Of a stretch of DNA of 64,000 nt, positions 19,159 through 29,425 are shown piece by piece. The notes under the pieces are model-generated. The model saw only the letters and a list, made by a program, of their open reading frames with translations, was not told where the DNA came from and did no database searches. The stretch spans positions 124,001 to 188,000 of the forward strand of contig JALBYF010000033.1 of the NCBI GenBank assembly GCA_023212725.1. Reading direction: 5' to 3'. Every line of letters begins with the position of its first letter. Within the stretch, counting starts at the first letter, position 1. The translations under genes were made by a program, and so were the position numbers. This stretch comes from Tranzscheliella williamsii (taxonomy: Eukaryota > Basidiomycota > Ustilaginomycetes > Ustilaginales > Ustilaginaceae).

Positions 19159-20397
19159 TTTGACCAAGATCCAGCAATGACAAAGGCTACGACAGCGCTG
19201 ACAACAACGGCAAGGAGAAGGAGAAGGTGAAGGGGCTGGAGGGACGGGGGTACCAAATGGCGTAGGATGGGGAGTGGAAGAGGATCGAGGGCACGAACCG
19301 CAGAAGGAATCCTCCTCACGACGCCAGAGCCAAGCGCTAGCTAAAGCGATGCGGCAAAGAGTTGTGTTGCTTGCTTGAAGCGTCAATGTCCATGTGCCTC
19401 GTATCGATCCAAAAAATCTTGCTGCGCGAAAATCCAATTCTTCCTTTCCTCGTTTTCTACCCCGATTCAATACCAACCAAGCGCAGCCTCTTTACAGACA
19501 AATACAAATTGCCTTCCCAACAATACACGCCAGACTATCTACCAAGGCCGAAAGCGCTGGCTGGCGAAAGACGGCCCATCGTCGGTCACCGGCCAAAGCC
19601 CATCGATAAAAAAGCAACATCGCCCACTCTGTCAATCCCTACATTCACACTCACACTGTGACGGGACATCGTCTGTGACTTGCGCACACACGTGTACAAC
19701 ACGGCGCCTGTGCGATAGACACCCGGCTGGCTTGCACGCATCATGCTCACCCAAGCGCTCTGTCTACGGCTCGATGTAACCTTGCCGTTCCTTTTGCGGA
19801 AAGATCAGGGCCGAGGTGGATTGTGGATCGTGCCCTTCCGGCGGCTGTTTCCGAGGCGTGGTGTTGGGGGCATGGCAACTTGCTTACCCCGACCCCACCC
19901 CCACTCACCCAACGCCGGTCTTTGATCGGGAGAATCGCTTCGATCGGGGGTACGCATCGGATTTCGGCCAAGATGAGATTATTCGCTTCGGCCAGTGCGC
20001 GCGAACTTGCGCTTCTTTGTGCTAGCGGTGATCACCCAAGGCGTGGATTTGTGGAAATGTCGAATCCGAGTTTTGAGATCCATCGCTCATCCTCCCTTTC
20101 ACTGCTTACCATCTTGTCTGCCTGTTTTCGCCACGCCGACGCTCCTTTCCTTGTCTCTTGCCGACTGCTCCCAGCTGTTCCTGCTACGTGTCTCTGCTAG
20201 ATCTCCTGCTAGCCGTCTCTGCTCGGAAACTCAGCGTTATTGGGCGCCTACACTTGCGCTCTGCCAATTTCGGACCGCCAAAGACTTGTCCGGACAACCG
20301 GTGTTGGACGGGGAAAGCATTACTGTCGACACCGCCATACCACCCAAGCAGCGCAACGGCAGACCCACGTCTGGATCGAGCTGCCGCACACATCAAC
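19159..20397. other. Divergent promoter region of PDB1 and CK2-beta
   Basis: No gene was recognised in 1.2 kb of sequence. The PDB1 proximal side is purine-rich on the plus strand; the CK2-beta side has a CT-rich leader. Confidence 0.4.
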
Positions 20398-21613
20398 ATG
20401 AGTAAGTACGACGCATCGAGGCTGGATTACGTGCTGTCCGCTGACTTGTGTCTCTGGCTGGCCTGCAGTGGATGATTTGACGGAAGCTAGCAGCGATTAC
20501 GCAGCCAACTCGTGGGTCACTTGGTTCCTCTCCACGAAAGGCAACGAATACTTTTGCGAGGTAGATGAGGACTATATTCTCGACAGGTTCAACCTTACAG
20601 GGCTCAATGGAGAAGTGCAGCATTATCCTCAGGCGCTGGACCTGATCACCGACTCGCTGGAAGAGGACCTGTCCGACTCGATTCGCGACACGGTCGAGGC
20701 ACAGGCCAAGCTTTTGTACGGCCTTGTTCACGCACGATATATCATAACCACACGCGGTCTGGCAAAGATGCTAGAGAAATACAAGCGTGCCGACTTTGGC
20801 CGCTGCCCCCGTGTGCTTTGCTATCAGCAGGCCCTGCTTCCCGTCGGTCTCAGCGACAATCCATTTCAAAAGGCAGTCAAGCTCTTCTGTCCGAGGTGCG
20901 AGGACATTTACTCTCCCAAGAGCAGCCGCCATGGCACCATCGACGGCGCCTTCTTCGGTAGCACCTTCCCACACATGCTGTTTATGGTATATCCCAACAT
21001 GCTGCCGTCCAAGTCGCCCACCTCCCAATCGCCGTTCTTGTTAGGAGGCTCATCACAGCATCGTTCTGAATCTAGGGCGCTGAACGATCACGCCGATGTC
21101 GACGATTCCATCATGTCGGCGCCCGGTGGTGTTGCTGCGGGCAACGGATCGCCGTCGGTGTCGGGCGCCGCTGTCAGCACGTCCGCCGTCGCTGCGGCGG
21201 CAGGAAGCGCGGCTGGTGCCACCACAAACTCCTCCACCCACTCTACAGCTGCCGCTGCCGCCAAAGTGGAGCGCTATCGACCACGTATCTTTGGCTTCCC
21301 GGTGCACGAAACTAGCAAACTGCAAAAGTGGCAGGAAAAGATGCGCGACCAACAGATCGAACGTCTGGAAAAAGTAGAAAACGCTGGCGGGATCGCCACT
21401 CCCGCCGCCGCTGCCTTTTTCCGCAAAGTAGCCTCCAAGGAGCCGGACGCCTCGGAATCCATCGGTGTAGCAGCGGCGTCGCCAGCATTACACGAGCGCA
21501 CGGCCCCACCATCTGCAGCAGCTTCAACAACCTTGCCATTGTCCGCTACCAACACCGTTTCGGCTCCCGCTCCGTTACAGGCGCCACCCACGGCAGCACC
21601 ATCGGCTCGCTAA
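20398..21613 (+). CDS. CKB1: Casein kinase 2 regulatory beta subunit, 4-nt first exon
   Basis: Exon 1 is only 20398-20401 (ATGA). A 67-base intron (GTAAGT ... CTGCAG) follows, and exon 2 is 20469-21613. The join recreates ATG ATG GAT GAT, giving MMDDLTEASS and 382 residues. The acidic loop (LEEDLSDSIRD) and the zinc ribbon cysteines 114, 119, 142 and 145 are present. The conserved KLFCPRCEDIY and HGTIDGAFFG blocks follow. The closing YRPRIFGFPVHE motif is separated from FPHMLFMVYP by about 100 low-complexity residues (Ala, Ser, Thr, Gly), where animal CK2-beta has about a dozen. A further Ala-rich tail ends the protein. The subunit dimerises through the zinc ribbon and controls CK2 targeting. 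Whether it is CKB1 or CKB2 type is not resolved. Confidence 0.95.
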
Positions 21614-21812
21614 CTCCTGTTGTCACTTAGCCTTGTACTGGGCTTGCCATGTCTGCCATCCAATACCTCGAGCGTGCCGGCTTTCACGGCAGTTGATTTT
21701 GACTATACAGATACACTAGCTGCGCAGGGCGAGTGGGCAAGGGGGCTTTCAAGCCGGGGAGAGAGCGCGTGGTGAGGTAAAGGTGGGGTGGAATGTGCAG
21801 GGGGTGGGTTGC

Positions 21813-22893
21813 TTAGAGCTGGGTGGAGCAGACGACTTCAGCGACGAGCTTGCGGATGTCTTCTGCGCGGGCTGCGCCGGCCTGGAGGACTTCTTCGTGG
21901 TTGGCGGCCTGTGCGGCGTCGCGGGCGAGGGTGTCGCGGACGAGGGCTTCGGGCGAGGGGCCGCCGGCGGCTTCGTTGGCGAGGGCGCTTGCGATGTCGA
22001 AGTAGGGTTGGACGACGACTTTGTTGGTGATCAGTGAGATGGCGAGGACGCGGAGGCCTGCGTGTGCGGCGGCGATGACTTCGGGGACGGTGCTCATGCC
22101 GACGGCGTCGGCGCCGACGGATTGGAGGAAGCGGGCGTCGGCGCGGCTCTCGTACGACGGTCCGAGGACGTAGGCATACGTGCCCGACGCGAGCGACGCA
22201 CCGAGCCCAAGCCGCTGCGCCGCACGGTACAGCGCCAAGCGCAGCTCGAGATCATACGCGTTGGACAGCGCCGGAAAGCGCGGCCCCAGCGCCAAGTTGG
22301 CTCCGATCAGCGGATTCATCGACGTCAGCGTCGGCAAGGATAGGTGGTCGTGAATCGCCATGATCGTCCCTACCTCGAACGTATCCGCCAGCCCACCCGC
22401 CGCATTGGTCACCACCACCGCCTCCACCCCCAACACGCGCATCACGCGCGTCGGAAACACACACGTCGCCGCACTGTGCCCCTCGTAGGTGTGGAACCGC
22501 CCCAAACAGGCAACCACCGCCACCCGCCCGCTCTCGGAACAGATGTACCCAAACGCCAGCGAAGACTGGTGCCCCGCCACCGTGCTATCCGCAAACCCCG
22601 GAATCTCGCTGTACGGAACATGCACCGCCGACTCGAGCGACGAAGCCAAGCCCGACAGCCCCGAACCACTGCAGCAGATACCACCAACAAGAGAGACAAA
22701 GCGCGCGCCATCAGTATACGGCCAAGTGTCACGCTGCGCAAAGAAAAAAACGAGCGCAGCAAGGAGGCGAAGCAGAAACGCACCAGATGATCCCCCACTT
22801 GGGCTGCGCCAGATCCGCGGGCACCCTGGCCCTGATCGCCTCTGCGGCCTCCTTGAACTGGCTCGGCAGTAAGGCCAAATCGATCTTCGACAT
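21813..22893 (-). CDS. PNP1: Purine nucleoside phosphorylase, two exons
   Basis: Exon 1 is 22893-22784 and exon 2 is 22668-21813. The 115-base intron (GTGCGT ... CTGCAG) splits the Cys codon of IICGSG. The product is 321 residues, a normal length. Phosphate- and nucleoside-binding motifs are intact: CGSGLSGL (37-44), GRFHTYEGH (93-101), NAAGG (125-129), GTYAYVLGPSYESRADA, MSTVPEV and LITNKV. The family cleaves inosine and guanosine to base plus ribose-1-phosphate in purine salvage. It is convergent with CK2-beta, with 200 bases between stops. The last 350 coding bases are strongly C-rich on the coding strand, while the preceding part is G-rich. Confidence 0.95.
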
Positions 22894-24915
22894 GCTAGCT
22901 AGTGTCCGGATGGCAGTGGTGCAGAGTAAGAAGCGGAAAGCGCAGGTGGTCGTGGCCGCTGTGAAATAACAAGTTGGTGGTCTAGCAGGAGAACAGGCCT
23001 AGAAGAGGGAGAGTTGGCAAGCGTCGCCCAACGCACAGCCGGAAGTTCGGGCGGATCGGTCGGCCAGGCGAGTTTCGCCCATATCTCGGTCTTCTCCGAA
23101 TTGGATTTCATTCGATGTAATCTTCGCACTTCTCATGGTGATGATAAATCGTTGGGCTACATCCACTTGCATCTGTTTGCGACGCTTGCCACAGTATGCT
23201 GCTCGTGCCAGTCTGGTTAGGACAGACAGTATCGGCGGCCAGTTTAGATGCACTCGGAGCTACTCTGTATCTTTGGGTATGATACGAAGATAGCAAGGCG
23301 GCCAGTCCACTCTAACACACAGTCCATCTTTTCGCGCTTGGGCTAAGCTTTTTCATCGGCGATAGCGGCCAGATACGATCGATCAGCGCGTAAACGTGAT
23401 TACGCACGTGAGCTGTGCATAATTTACGCGACTTAACAGCAGCGCTTCGCTGTCCGACATGCGATGTTAGATCTCAGATATGCACTTCGCCGCTCGCGAC
23501 TCAAAGCACACTAGCCTGTCTCTGCAGATCTCGCTGCCGACATTCGTGTCGGCCATGACTTGCAGGTGGTTCTTATATACTATACCTCTTTCGTCACAAT
23601 GCCCCTATACGCACAATGGAGATTCTCCAGAACGGCGTGTCTGCCGCTTCTGATCCTCCATCAGATAAGGAACGAGATGTTATGCGTTCAAGACAAGCCG
23701 AGCTGCGGTGGCTACACTTGAAGCGCAGAGAGAACCCCCGCGCTGGGCACGAATGGCAACACATCGTCGGTTCGGGTCGGCTTCACCGCTTGCTGGAGCC
23801 CCAGTGACGGGAGAGTGAAAAACGGCAGATCCGCAGCCCTAGGATGGCGGCCGCGGCCGGGCAAGGTGGTGATGCTTGGTTGTCAACTATGGACGGACGA
23901 GCTAACGAGATGCAGAACGCAGTGCGCTTGAGAGTTACCGCCATCTTGGACCTGGGATAGAGTGCCGACAGCGCCATTTCGCACGTGCTCATATGAGCCA
24001 AGCTGGCCGAAGCGGCTTGGCCGAGGTAGTGTACGATAGGCCTGAGGCGGAGCCGAGCGTCTCCGGAAGACCGCGACGGTGCTCGTGCTCCATTAGCAGA
24101 TCAGGCGGCGATGAGACCATCCCTCAGATTGGGCAGATGCATTGTTGCGATCCGTGCGAACCGTTCGGACCGCTCTGAAGTCCATGGAAGGGAGCAATCT
24201 CGGCCATGGTGGTGTTTCTCGCTATCTGCCCACTAGCGCCGATCCTAGCTGTCAACCAAAGGCGTGAAAAGGCACGAAAAGGCGCGAAAAGGAGCGCTTT
24301 TCTGTTGAACGTACATAATTGACGAGCGGTTGATTGGTTTCGGGTACGCTAGGTGGTGACACAGCTGCTCCGACAAGCAACGTCCAACGGATCGACGCAG
24401 GGGTTGGCAAGCAACCAATGCAGCCGAGAAGCATCGCCGGCGGCCGCTGCTACGAGCCACTGCTGCTGTCGTTTGCGCGCAAGCCGATCGTGCGGGCTCG
24501 GCCCCAGCTAGTTTGATTCCAGTCGCTTCATGTGCCTGCATGGGCCGCTTCTAACCAAGGGTCGGCCTGCGTTTTCGGATTGATAAGCCGGCAAGCGAGC
24601 CAGCGAACCTTCGTCCCAGATCATCCCCTCTCCTCTGCGCGCCAAGAGGCTAGCGACTGGCGAATGCGTCGGCGGAAGTTTGACTGCAAATATGCGCTTG
24701 CGCAATCGCTCCCATCCGTTTCATGCGATTGGTTGCGGCTGTGGTAGCTTGAGTCGGTACGGCTTGCAAAGCGAGTCTTCCAGTATTATAGCAGGCGGGC
24801 CAGATGAGCAAGCTCGCCGGCATGGCCAGGATCGAGACGCCGGATCCACTCTCCAGCCTAATGAGAGTGACTGATGAAAAATCCATCGATGGGTGCCGTG
24901 TCTCTGCAAAGAGGC
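22894..24915. other. Intergenic, no gene seen
   Basis: Two kilobases between the PNP start and the peroxidase promoter. Only short frames are present. A decamer repeat lies at 24261-24300. Confidence 0.4.
24261..24300. repeat. 10-bp tandem repeat, ~3.5 copies
   Basis: Successive decamers GGCGTGAAAA, GGCACGAAAA and GGCGCGAAAA, then a partial GGAGCGCTTT. The A tracts recur once per helical turn, which could bend DNA. Confidence 0.7.
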
Positions 24916-24923
24916 TTAAATAG
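24916..24923 (+). promoter_or_regulatory. Probable TATA element of the peroxidase gene
   Basis: TTAAATAG occurs about 85 bases upstream of the ATG at 25005, followed by a pyrimidine-rich leader. Confidence 0.35.
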
Positions 24924-25004
24924 GACCTCCTACATTGCCGTCCCGTAACCCTGCTTACCATAAGGCCGCCTTTATCCTCTCCCCTGCTCCGGCTGCGATC
25001 CAAG

Positions 25005-26224
25005 ATGCGCCTCTCCTGCAATGTCTCTTTGCTTTTTTCGGCTGCCTTCATGGTGGTCCCCACTATGGCCTTCCCTGACCTTGGCAAGCTTTTCGAGCCT
25101 GACCAGACCGGCTTCATTCAGAGCCGTCTTTCCGCTGTTGATCCCCTGCATCTGCAGAACACGCTGCAGGAGCTCGGCGACAAAGTCAAGGAGCTGCAAA
25201 GCAGCGTTCCGGACGCCTCGAAGCTGCTCGACACCAAGCTTGTCGACATCAGCCCTGAGAAGATCTACACGTCCTTTGGCGTGCGGCGGGACGGAGGGAT
25301 CTTGCCGCCCGCCGAAGACAAGAATCATCCATTCAGAAGGCCGCGCAAGGGAGACAAGCGAGGTCCTTGTCCGGGCCTCAACGTACTTGCCAACCATGGC
25401 TATCTGCCGCGCAACGGGGTGGTCAGCCCGATCGAGCTGCTAATCGGCACATTCGAGGGGCTCAATCTAAGCCCAGACCTGGCAGCAATCCTGATTGCGG
25501 TTTCGTTCGTGGGGGTAGGCGATCTGCTGCAGATGAAGCTCTCCATTGGCGATCGGTTTGGGCTTGGAGATGGGCTTAACCATCATGGCATCCTCGAGGG
25601 CGACGCGTCGGTGACGCGCAAGGATCACTACTTCGGCAACAGCTGGGACGCGGACCCGCACCGCGTGGAGCTGTTCATCAACGAGACCAACACCTACGGT
25701 GACGGCAATGTCAATGTCATTTCGCTCGCCCACTCACGCTACCGCGCTTGGGATGATAGCCGCAAGAACAATCCAGTCTTCGATTTCAACCCCTGGCGCA
25801 TGCTCGTCGCCTATGCCGAGAGCGGCTTCGTTCACGAAGTCCTGCGCGGCTCGTCTGTCAAGTTCGACGAGCAATGATCCGCAGTTGGTTCATCGACGGC
25901 CGCTTTCCCTGCGGCTGGAGCAAGCGCCTCATCCCCTTCTCCACCCCCGAGATTCTTGCCTGGGCCGCCATCATTGAGGCCGCCCACCCCACTGTCCCCG
26001 GCTGGAGCATCGGCAAAGGCGCCTTCGTCCCCCTCCCCACCACCGACGGCCTCTACAAGGAGCTCGCCTCCCTCTTCGACCCCAAGACCACCGGTGCCAC
26101 CCTCGCCACCCTTGTCTGCGACGCTGGCAACGCCATTCTTGGCTTCTTCCCCACCCAGCTCACCAACCTCTTTGGCGCGATCACCGGTATCAACGGCGTC
26201 GGGTCCACCTTCACCTGTGCATAA
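25005..26224 (+). CDS. Heme-thiolate peroxidase/peroxygenase (chloroperoxidase family), frameshifted
   Basis: Two overlapping frames make up one family member. The first (25005-25877, 290 residues) has a signal peptide (1-22) and the heme-binding PCPGLNVLANHGYLPRNG block with the thiolate ligand Cys122. It also has the EGDASVTRKD box (198-207) that supplies the metal-site acid residues. The second (25874-26224, 116 residues) begins MIRSWFIDGRFPCGW, which continues the family alignment (the RFP.GW region). The frames overlap by ATGA, so a -1 shift at 25872-25876 separates them; joined length would be about 406. No GT-AG intron fits. The family oxidises or halogenates organic substrates with peroxide outside the cell. 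A genuine pseudogene, an assembly error or a frameshift event are all possible. Confidence 0.8.
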
Positions 26225-26704
26225 TGCAGCATCCTCACGGTACCTACTCTGCGATCTGGTCCCGTGCACCTTCCCTTTCGCCCCACTGGCAGCATACCGT
26301 TACAGGATGCTTGAAGCCCGCCGTTACTCCGTCACTTCTTGAAACTCTTTCTCGTCGGTTTTGCTGAAGGATACGTAATATCATAATGTCTGCTCTGGAA
26401 GCTAAGGCGCCTTCTCCTATGCGCCATCGTCCGCTTATTTGCAGTATTGTATCCATATTGTCGAATCCGTGCGTGCTGCTGCCCAGCCTTCTGGTCACGC
26501 TACTGTCGGTGAACAGCGTCTAGGTGTGAAATTGTGGTTGGCTTCACAGTTGTAGGTTATCGGTGGTGTGGGCGACCGACACGGTACGGCCATATGTACT
26601 CTATCGACCCTCCCCTCGATCCCGATTTTGGGACGAGGGGGAAGAGAGTACCAAGTTAGTAAGAGAATACATCAACGAGCAAGGGGAGCGTTGGTGGGCG
26701 GGGA
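26225..26704. other. Convergent intergenic region
   Basis: This is the 3' flank of the peroxidase and RPP1 genes. No gene or repeat was seen. Confidence 0.4.
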
Positions 26705-27922
26705 CTACCTGCGCTGTTTTTTGGTCGAGGTGGCCGCGGGCTGAGAGGATGTGGGAGAGGCCGGCACGGGTGCAGCTGAACCGGGCTGGCTCTCGGGTCG
26801 GTGCGGGGGCTGTTTGCGCTTCTTGCCCGCCGATGGCAGTGGGGTGGGCTGTGTGTCGAGGTTGTAAGGCTTTTGCTCGAGCGTTGAGGAGATACCGACG
26901 CCCTGCTGCGGCGGCAAAGTGGCCAGCGAGACTACGGTGGGGTGGGAGACGATGCCGCGATAGGTTTTCCTGGTTTGGGCACGGAGGAGGAGGGCGCGCG
27001 GGTTGCTGGAGATCGCATCTCGCGCAGCGGTCGGGGTGAGTCCGAAGATGGCGGCAAGGTTGATCACGTCGTAGGGCCCGCGCAGGCCGAGAGCCTCCAT
27101 GGCACCCGACGAGAGCAAGATGCCCTTGCCATTGGTCACTCGCAAGAGATCGCGGACGCCACTGATCAGATTCCGTCTTGCCTTGAGCGGATCGCTGCCG
27201 GATGCCTCGGACAATCCATCGGAACGCGATCCAACGGCAGGGCCATAGACCACCTCGAATTGCACGCCGTTCTCCAACGCGGCATGCACGGTGGTTCGCT
27301 TGAGGAAGAATGGCAGACGCGGCTGTGCGGCCAAGTCGAGCGATATCACATCGACGCTCCACGGCTTGAGTTCCGAAAGCGTCAGACAGGCATGTTGGAA
27401 GGCTGCCTCTGTCGTCGGCCGTACCGCCAGAATATCGTAGCTCTGCAGCGCTGTAGCATTGTTGGTGATAATCCCGTTCCCGGACTTGGCCATGCTCTGC
27501 TCATCCAGCACAACCGTAAGCCTGCTCAGCTGCACCACTCCTTGGCCAGCCTTCTGCTTTCCCTTGGCACTGCGCGGATCCTGCGTGGGAAACGCAGGGT
27601 TGGCAGACCCATCTCGATGCGCAGCAAAAGGATTGACATGCACCGCCGGGTCGAAGCGAGACTGGACGATCTGGTTGAAGGCGAGACACGCGTAGCCCAG
27701 CTCGCGCAGCTCATCAACGATCTCATGGACTGCGTTGGCATCCTTTTCTCGCAACGAGGCAACGGCGCCCACCGCTTCTGACTGTGAGGCTGATTGCGAG
27801 ACCTGCGCTTGCTGCGATGGCTGCGGCTGCTTGCCTTTCTTCTTGGCGGCGTGGGCTGTGGCTGCGCTGTTGGAGCTATGGCTGCCGCTGCTGGGCCACG
27901 GGATATTCAAGTCGTAAAACAT
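26705..27922 (-). CDS. RPP1: RNase P/MRP protein subunit RPP1 (Rpp30 family)
   Basis: 405 residues, intronless, starting MFYDLNIPWP, the usual opening of this family. A Ser/Ala/Lys-rich insertion of about 35 residues follows the first strand. The TIM-barrel-like RNase P p30 domain extends to about residue 330. Recognisable segments are LGYACLAFNQIV, YDILAVRPTTEAAFQHAC, DVISLDLA and KGILLSSGAMEALGLRGPYDVINLAAIFGL. The C-terminal 70 residues are disordered and basic (KKRKQPP, STKKQRR), a probable nuclear or nucleolar signal. RPP1 acts in tRNA 5' maturation and rRNA processing as a protein component of RNase P and RNase MRP. It is divergent from the SDR gene at 29426. Confidence 0.93.
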   Translation of the reverse strand: MFYDLNIPWPSSGSHSSNSAATAHAAKKKGKQPQPSQQAQVSQSASQSEAVGAVASLREKDANAVHEIVDELRELGYACLAFNQIVQSRFDPAVHVNPFAAHRDGSANPAFPTQDPRSAKGKQKAGQGVVQLSRLTVVLDEQSMAKSGNGIITNNATALQSYDILAVRPTTEAAFQHACLTLSELKPWSVDVISLDLAAQPRLPFFLKRTTVHAALENGVQFEVVYGPAVGSRSDGLSEASGSDPLKARRNLISGVRDLLRVTNGKGILLSSGAMEALGLRGPYDVINLAAIFGLTPTAARDAISSNPRALLLRAQTRKTYRGIVSHPTVVSLATLPPQQGVGISSTLEQKPYNLDTQPTPLPSAGKKRKQPPHRPESQPGSAAPVPASPTSSQPAATSTKKQRR

Positions 27923-29313
27923 ACTTGGCTGCTCGTGACGGCCCAGCGAACCAACGCTGCTTGGGCTTCTATGCTCTCGCTTTGCTGATTATGGTGGCCT
28001 GCGACAAGCGGATGGTTGCAGCCTTTTGACTTTAGAGCTGCGGAATCACCGATGAGATTTCATTTTCACAATAATTTCTCTCCCACCTCCACCCTTTGCT
28101 ATCTAGAAAGTCACAACTCACATCACCATCACTGTCACATCTCCCTTCCAACCTTCACACGGAAGCGACACTGAGATGCACAGTACTGCTTCCGCGCCGA
28201 CAGCCATATGTACTCAGAGAGATCACTCGATCATAAAACAGTTGTGGCCCAATGCGTCATAGAGAGGATAAACAAGTAGCCCAAATCGCGACCAGTGGAC
28301 GGCGCTGGTCTCCCACCGTTTTTCCACTCGTCATGTCCCCGGATTGTATGCCATGAGGCAGAGAGATCCAATGCCAGTTACCGATCTGCCCGTTAGCGTG
28401 TGCGGAGTGGCCTGACTCCAGCGTGGATGGGGATCGGCACGGCCGACAAGCTACCACTCGAGCAACACGATGACTGTGCTGATCGCCACCATTGCGATGA
28501 AGAACGCCGTTCCGAATGCGGTGAAAGAAAGCATGCCTGGCGATCCGGCTGGCTTTGGTTGCTTCCTTCGGGCTGGCCCTGCGATAGCACTCTTTCGCTC
28601 GCAGTGGATGGTGGGTGATAAAGGCTAAAGGTAGATCGTGTATCGATGTCGAGAGGCAAGCACTTCCCTTACGTACGAATTCCATTAACGCGGTCCGCGA
28701 CCCGCGACCCCAGACACTGAGATGGCCGCTGAGTCAGCCGCCCCACGAACCGTGAACTTCACGTGTGATGGATGGCTCTCAAACGCACAAAGCCGGTCGG
28801 TGGGTCAGCAAGCTTGTTTGCCCCAAAAAAAGGGGTTTCAGTCTGTTAGGTTTGTGTGCCGCTTTTCACGCGCAAAGCTGGCGGCTATCTAGATGCGGGA
28901 AGCGCAGGGTGGGGCGACGGGCGATGACGCCGAGCCAGCTGCCTTCTTGTAGACGCAGTTATGAGTGTGAATGGGAGGAGCCAACGCCAGAGTTCAAGAG
29001 GACGCCTCTGTTTCAAGCCTGGCGTAGGCATCCTGTAAACACGAATCAAATCAATGCGGAGGAGCGGGGCGCCGTTGCGCCGTGGCTCGCTGTCTGTTTT
29101 ATCCCATTCATTGGCTTGGCCGCATAATAGTCGACAGCAGATGCGGCCGGCTGATGTCGAGCGTGCAGGTGTTGGCTTCCGCTTGTCTGTTCATGCATCC
29201 GCCACGCCATCCTGCGGCTCCCATCCACGGCGGTCCCTGCACATCTTCTAGCTTGAGCTTCTGTTGGTTGCCACCGTCAGCAGCGCTCCTCTGCCTGCTT
29301 CCCCGACCCAGGC
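27923..29313. other. Divergent intergenic region between RPP1 and SDR genes
   Basis: A stretch rich in TCACATC/ATCACCATCAC words lies near 28115-28140. No gene was recognised. Confidence 0.4.
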
Positions 29314-29327
29314 ATATATATATATAT
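29314..29327 (+). promoter_or_regulatory. (AT)7 TATA tract of the SDR gene
   Basis: An alternating AT run of 14 bases lies about 100 bases before the ATG at 29426 and is the only TATA-like element there. Confidence 0.4.
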
Positions 29328-29425
29328 GTACACTGTGTAGATTGTAGCCCGCCGTGTTGCACATCCATCCGTCCCCCATCATCCGACTTTACCGCGCCGT
29401 TCATAGCTCTCCCGGATAGTGCAAG

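Noticed and set aside
19159..19476. 106-residue N-terminal extension of PDB1
   Set aside because: It is Cys- and Pro-rich and lacks presequence character. The ATG at 19158 gives a normal presequence.
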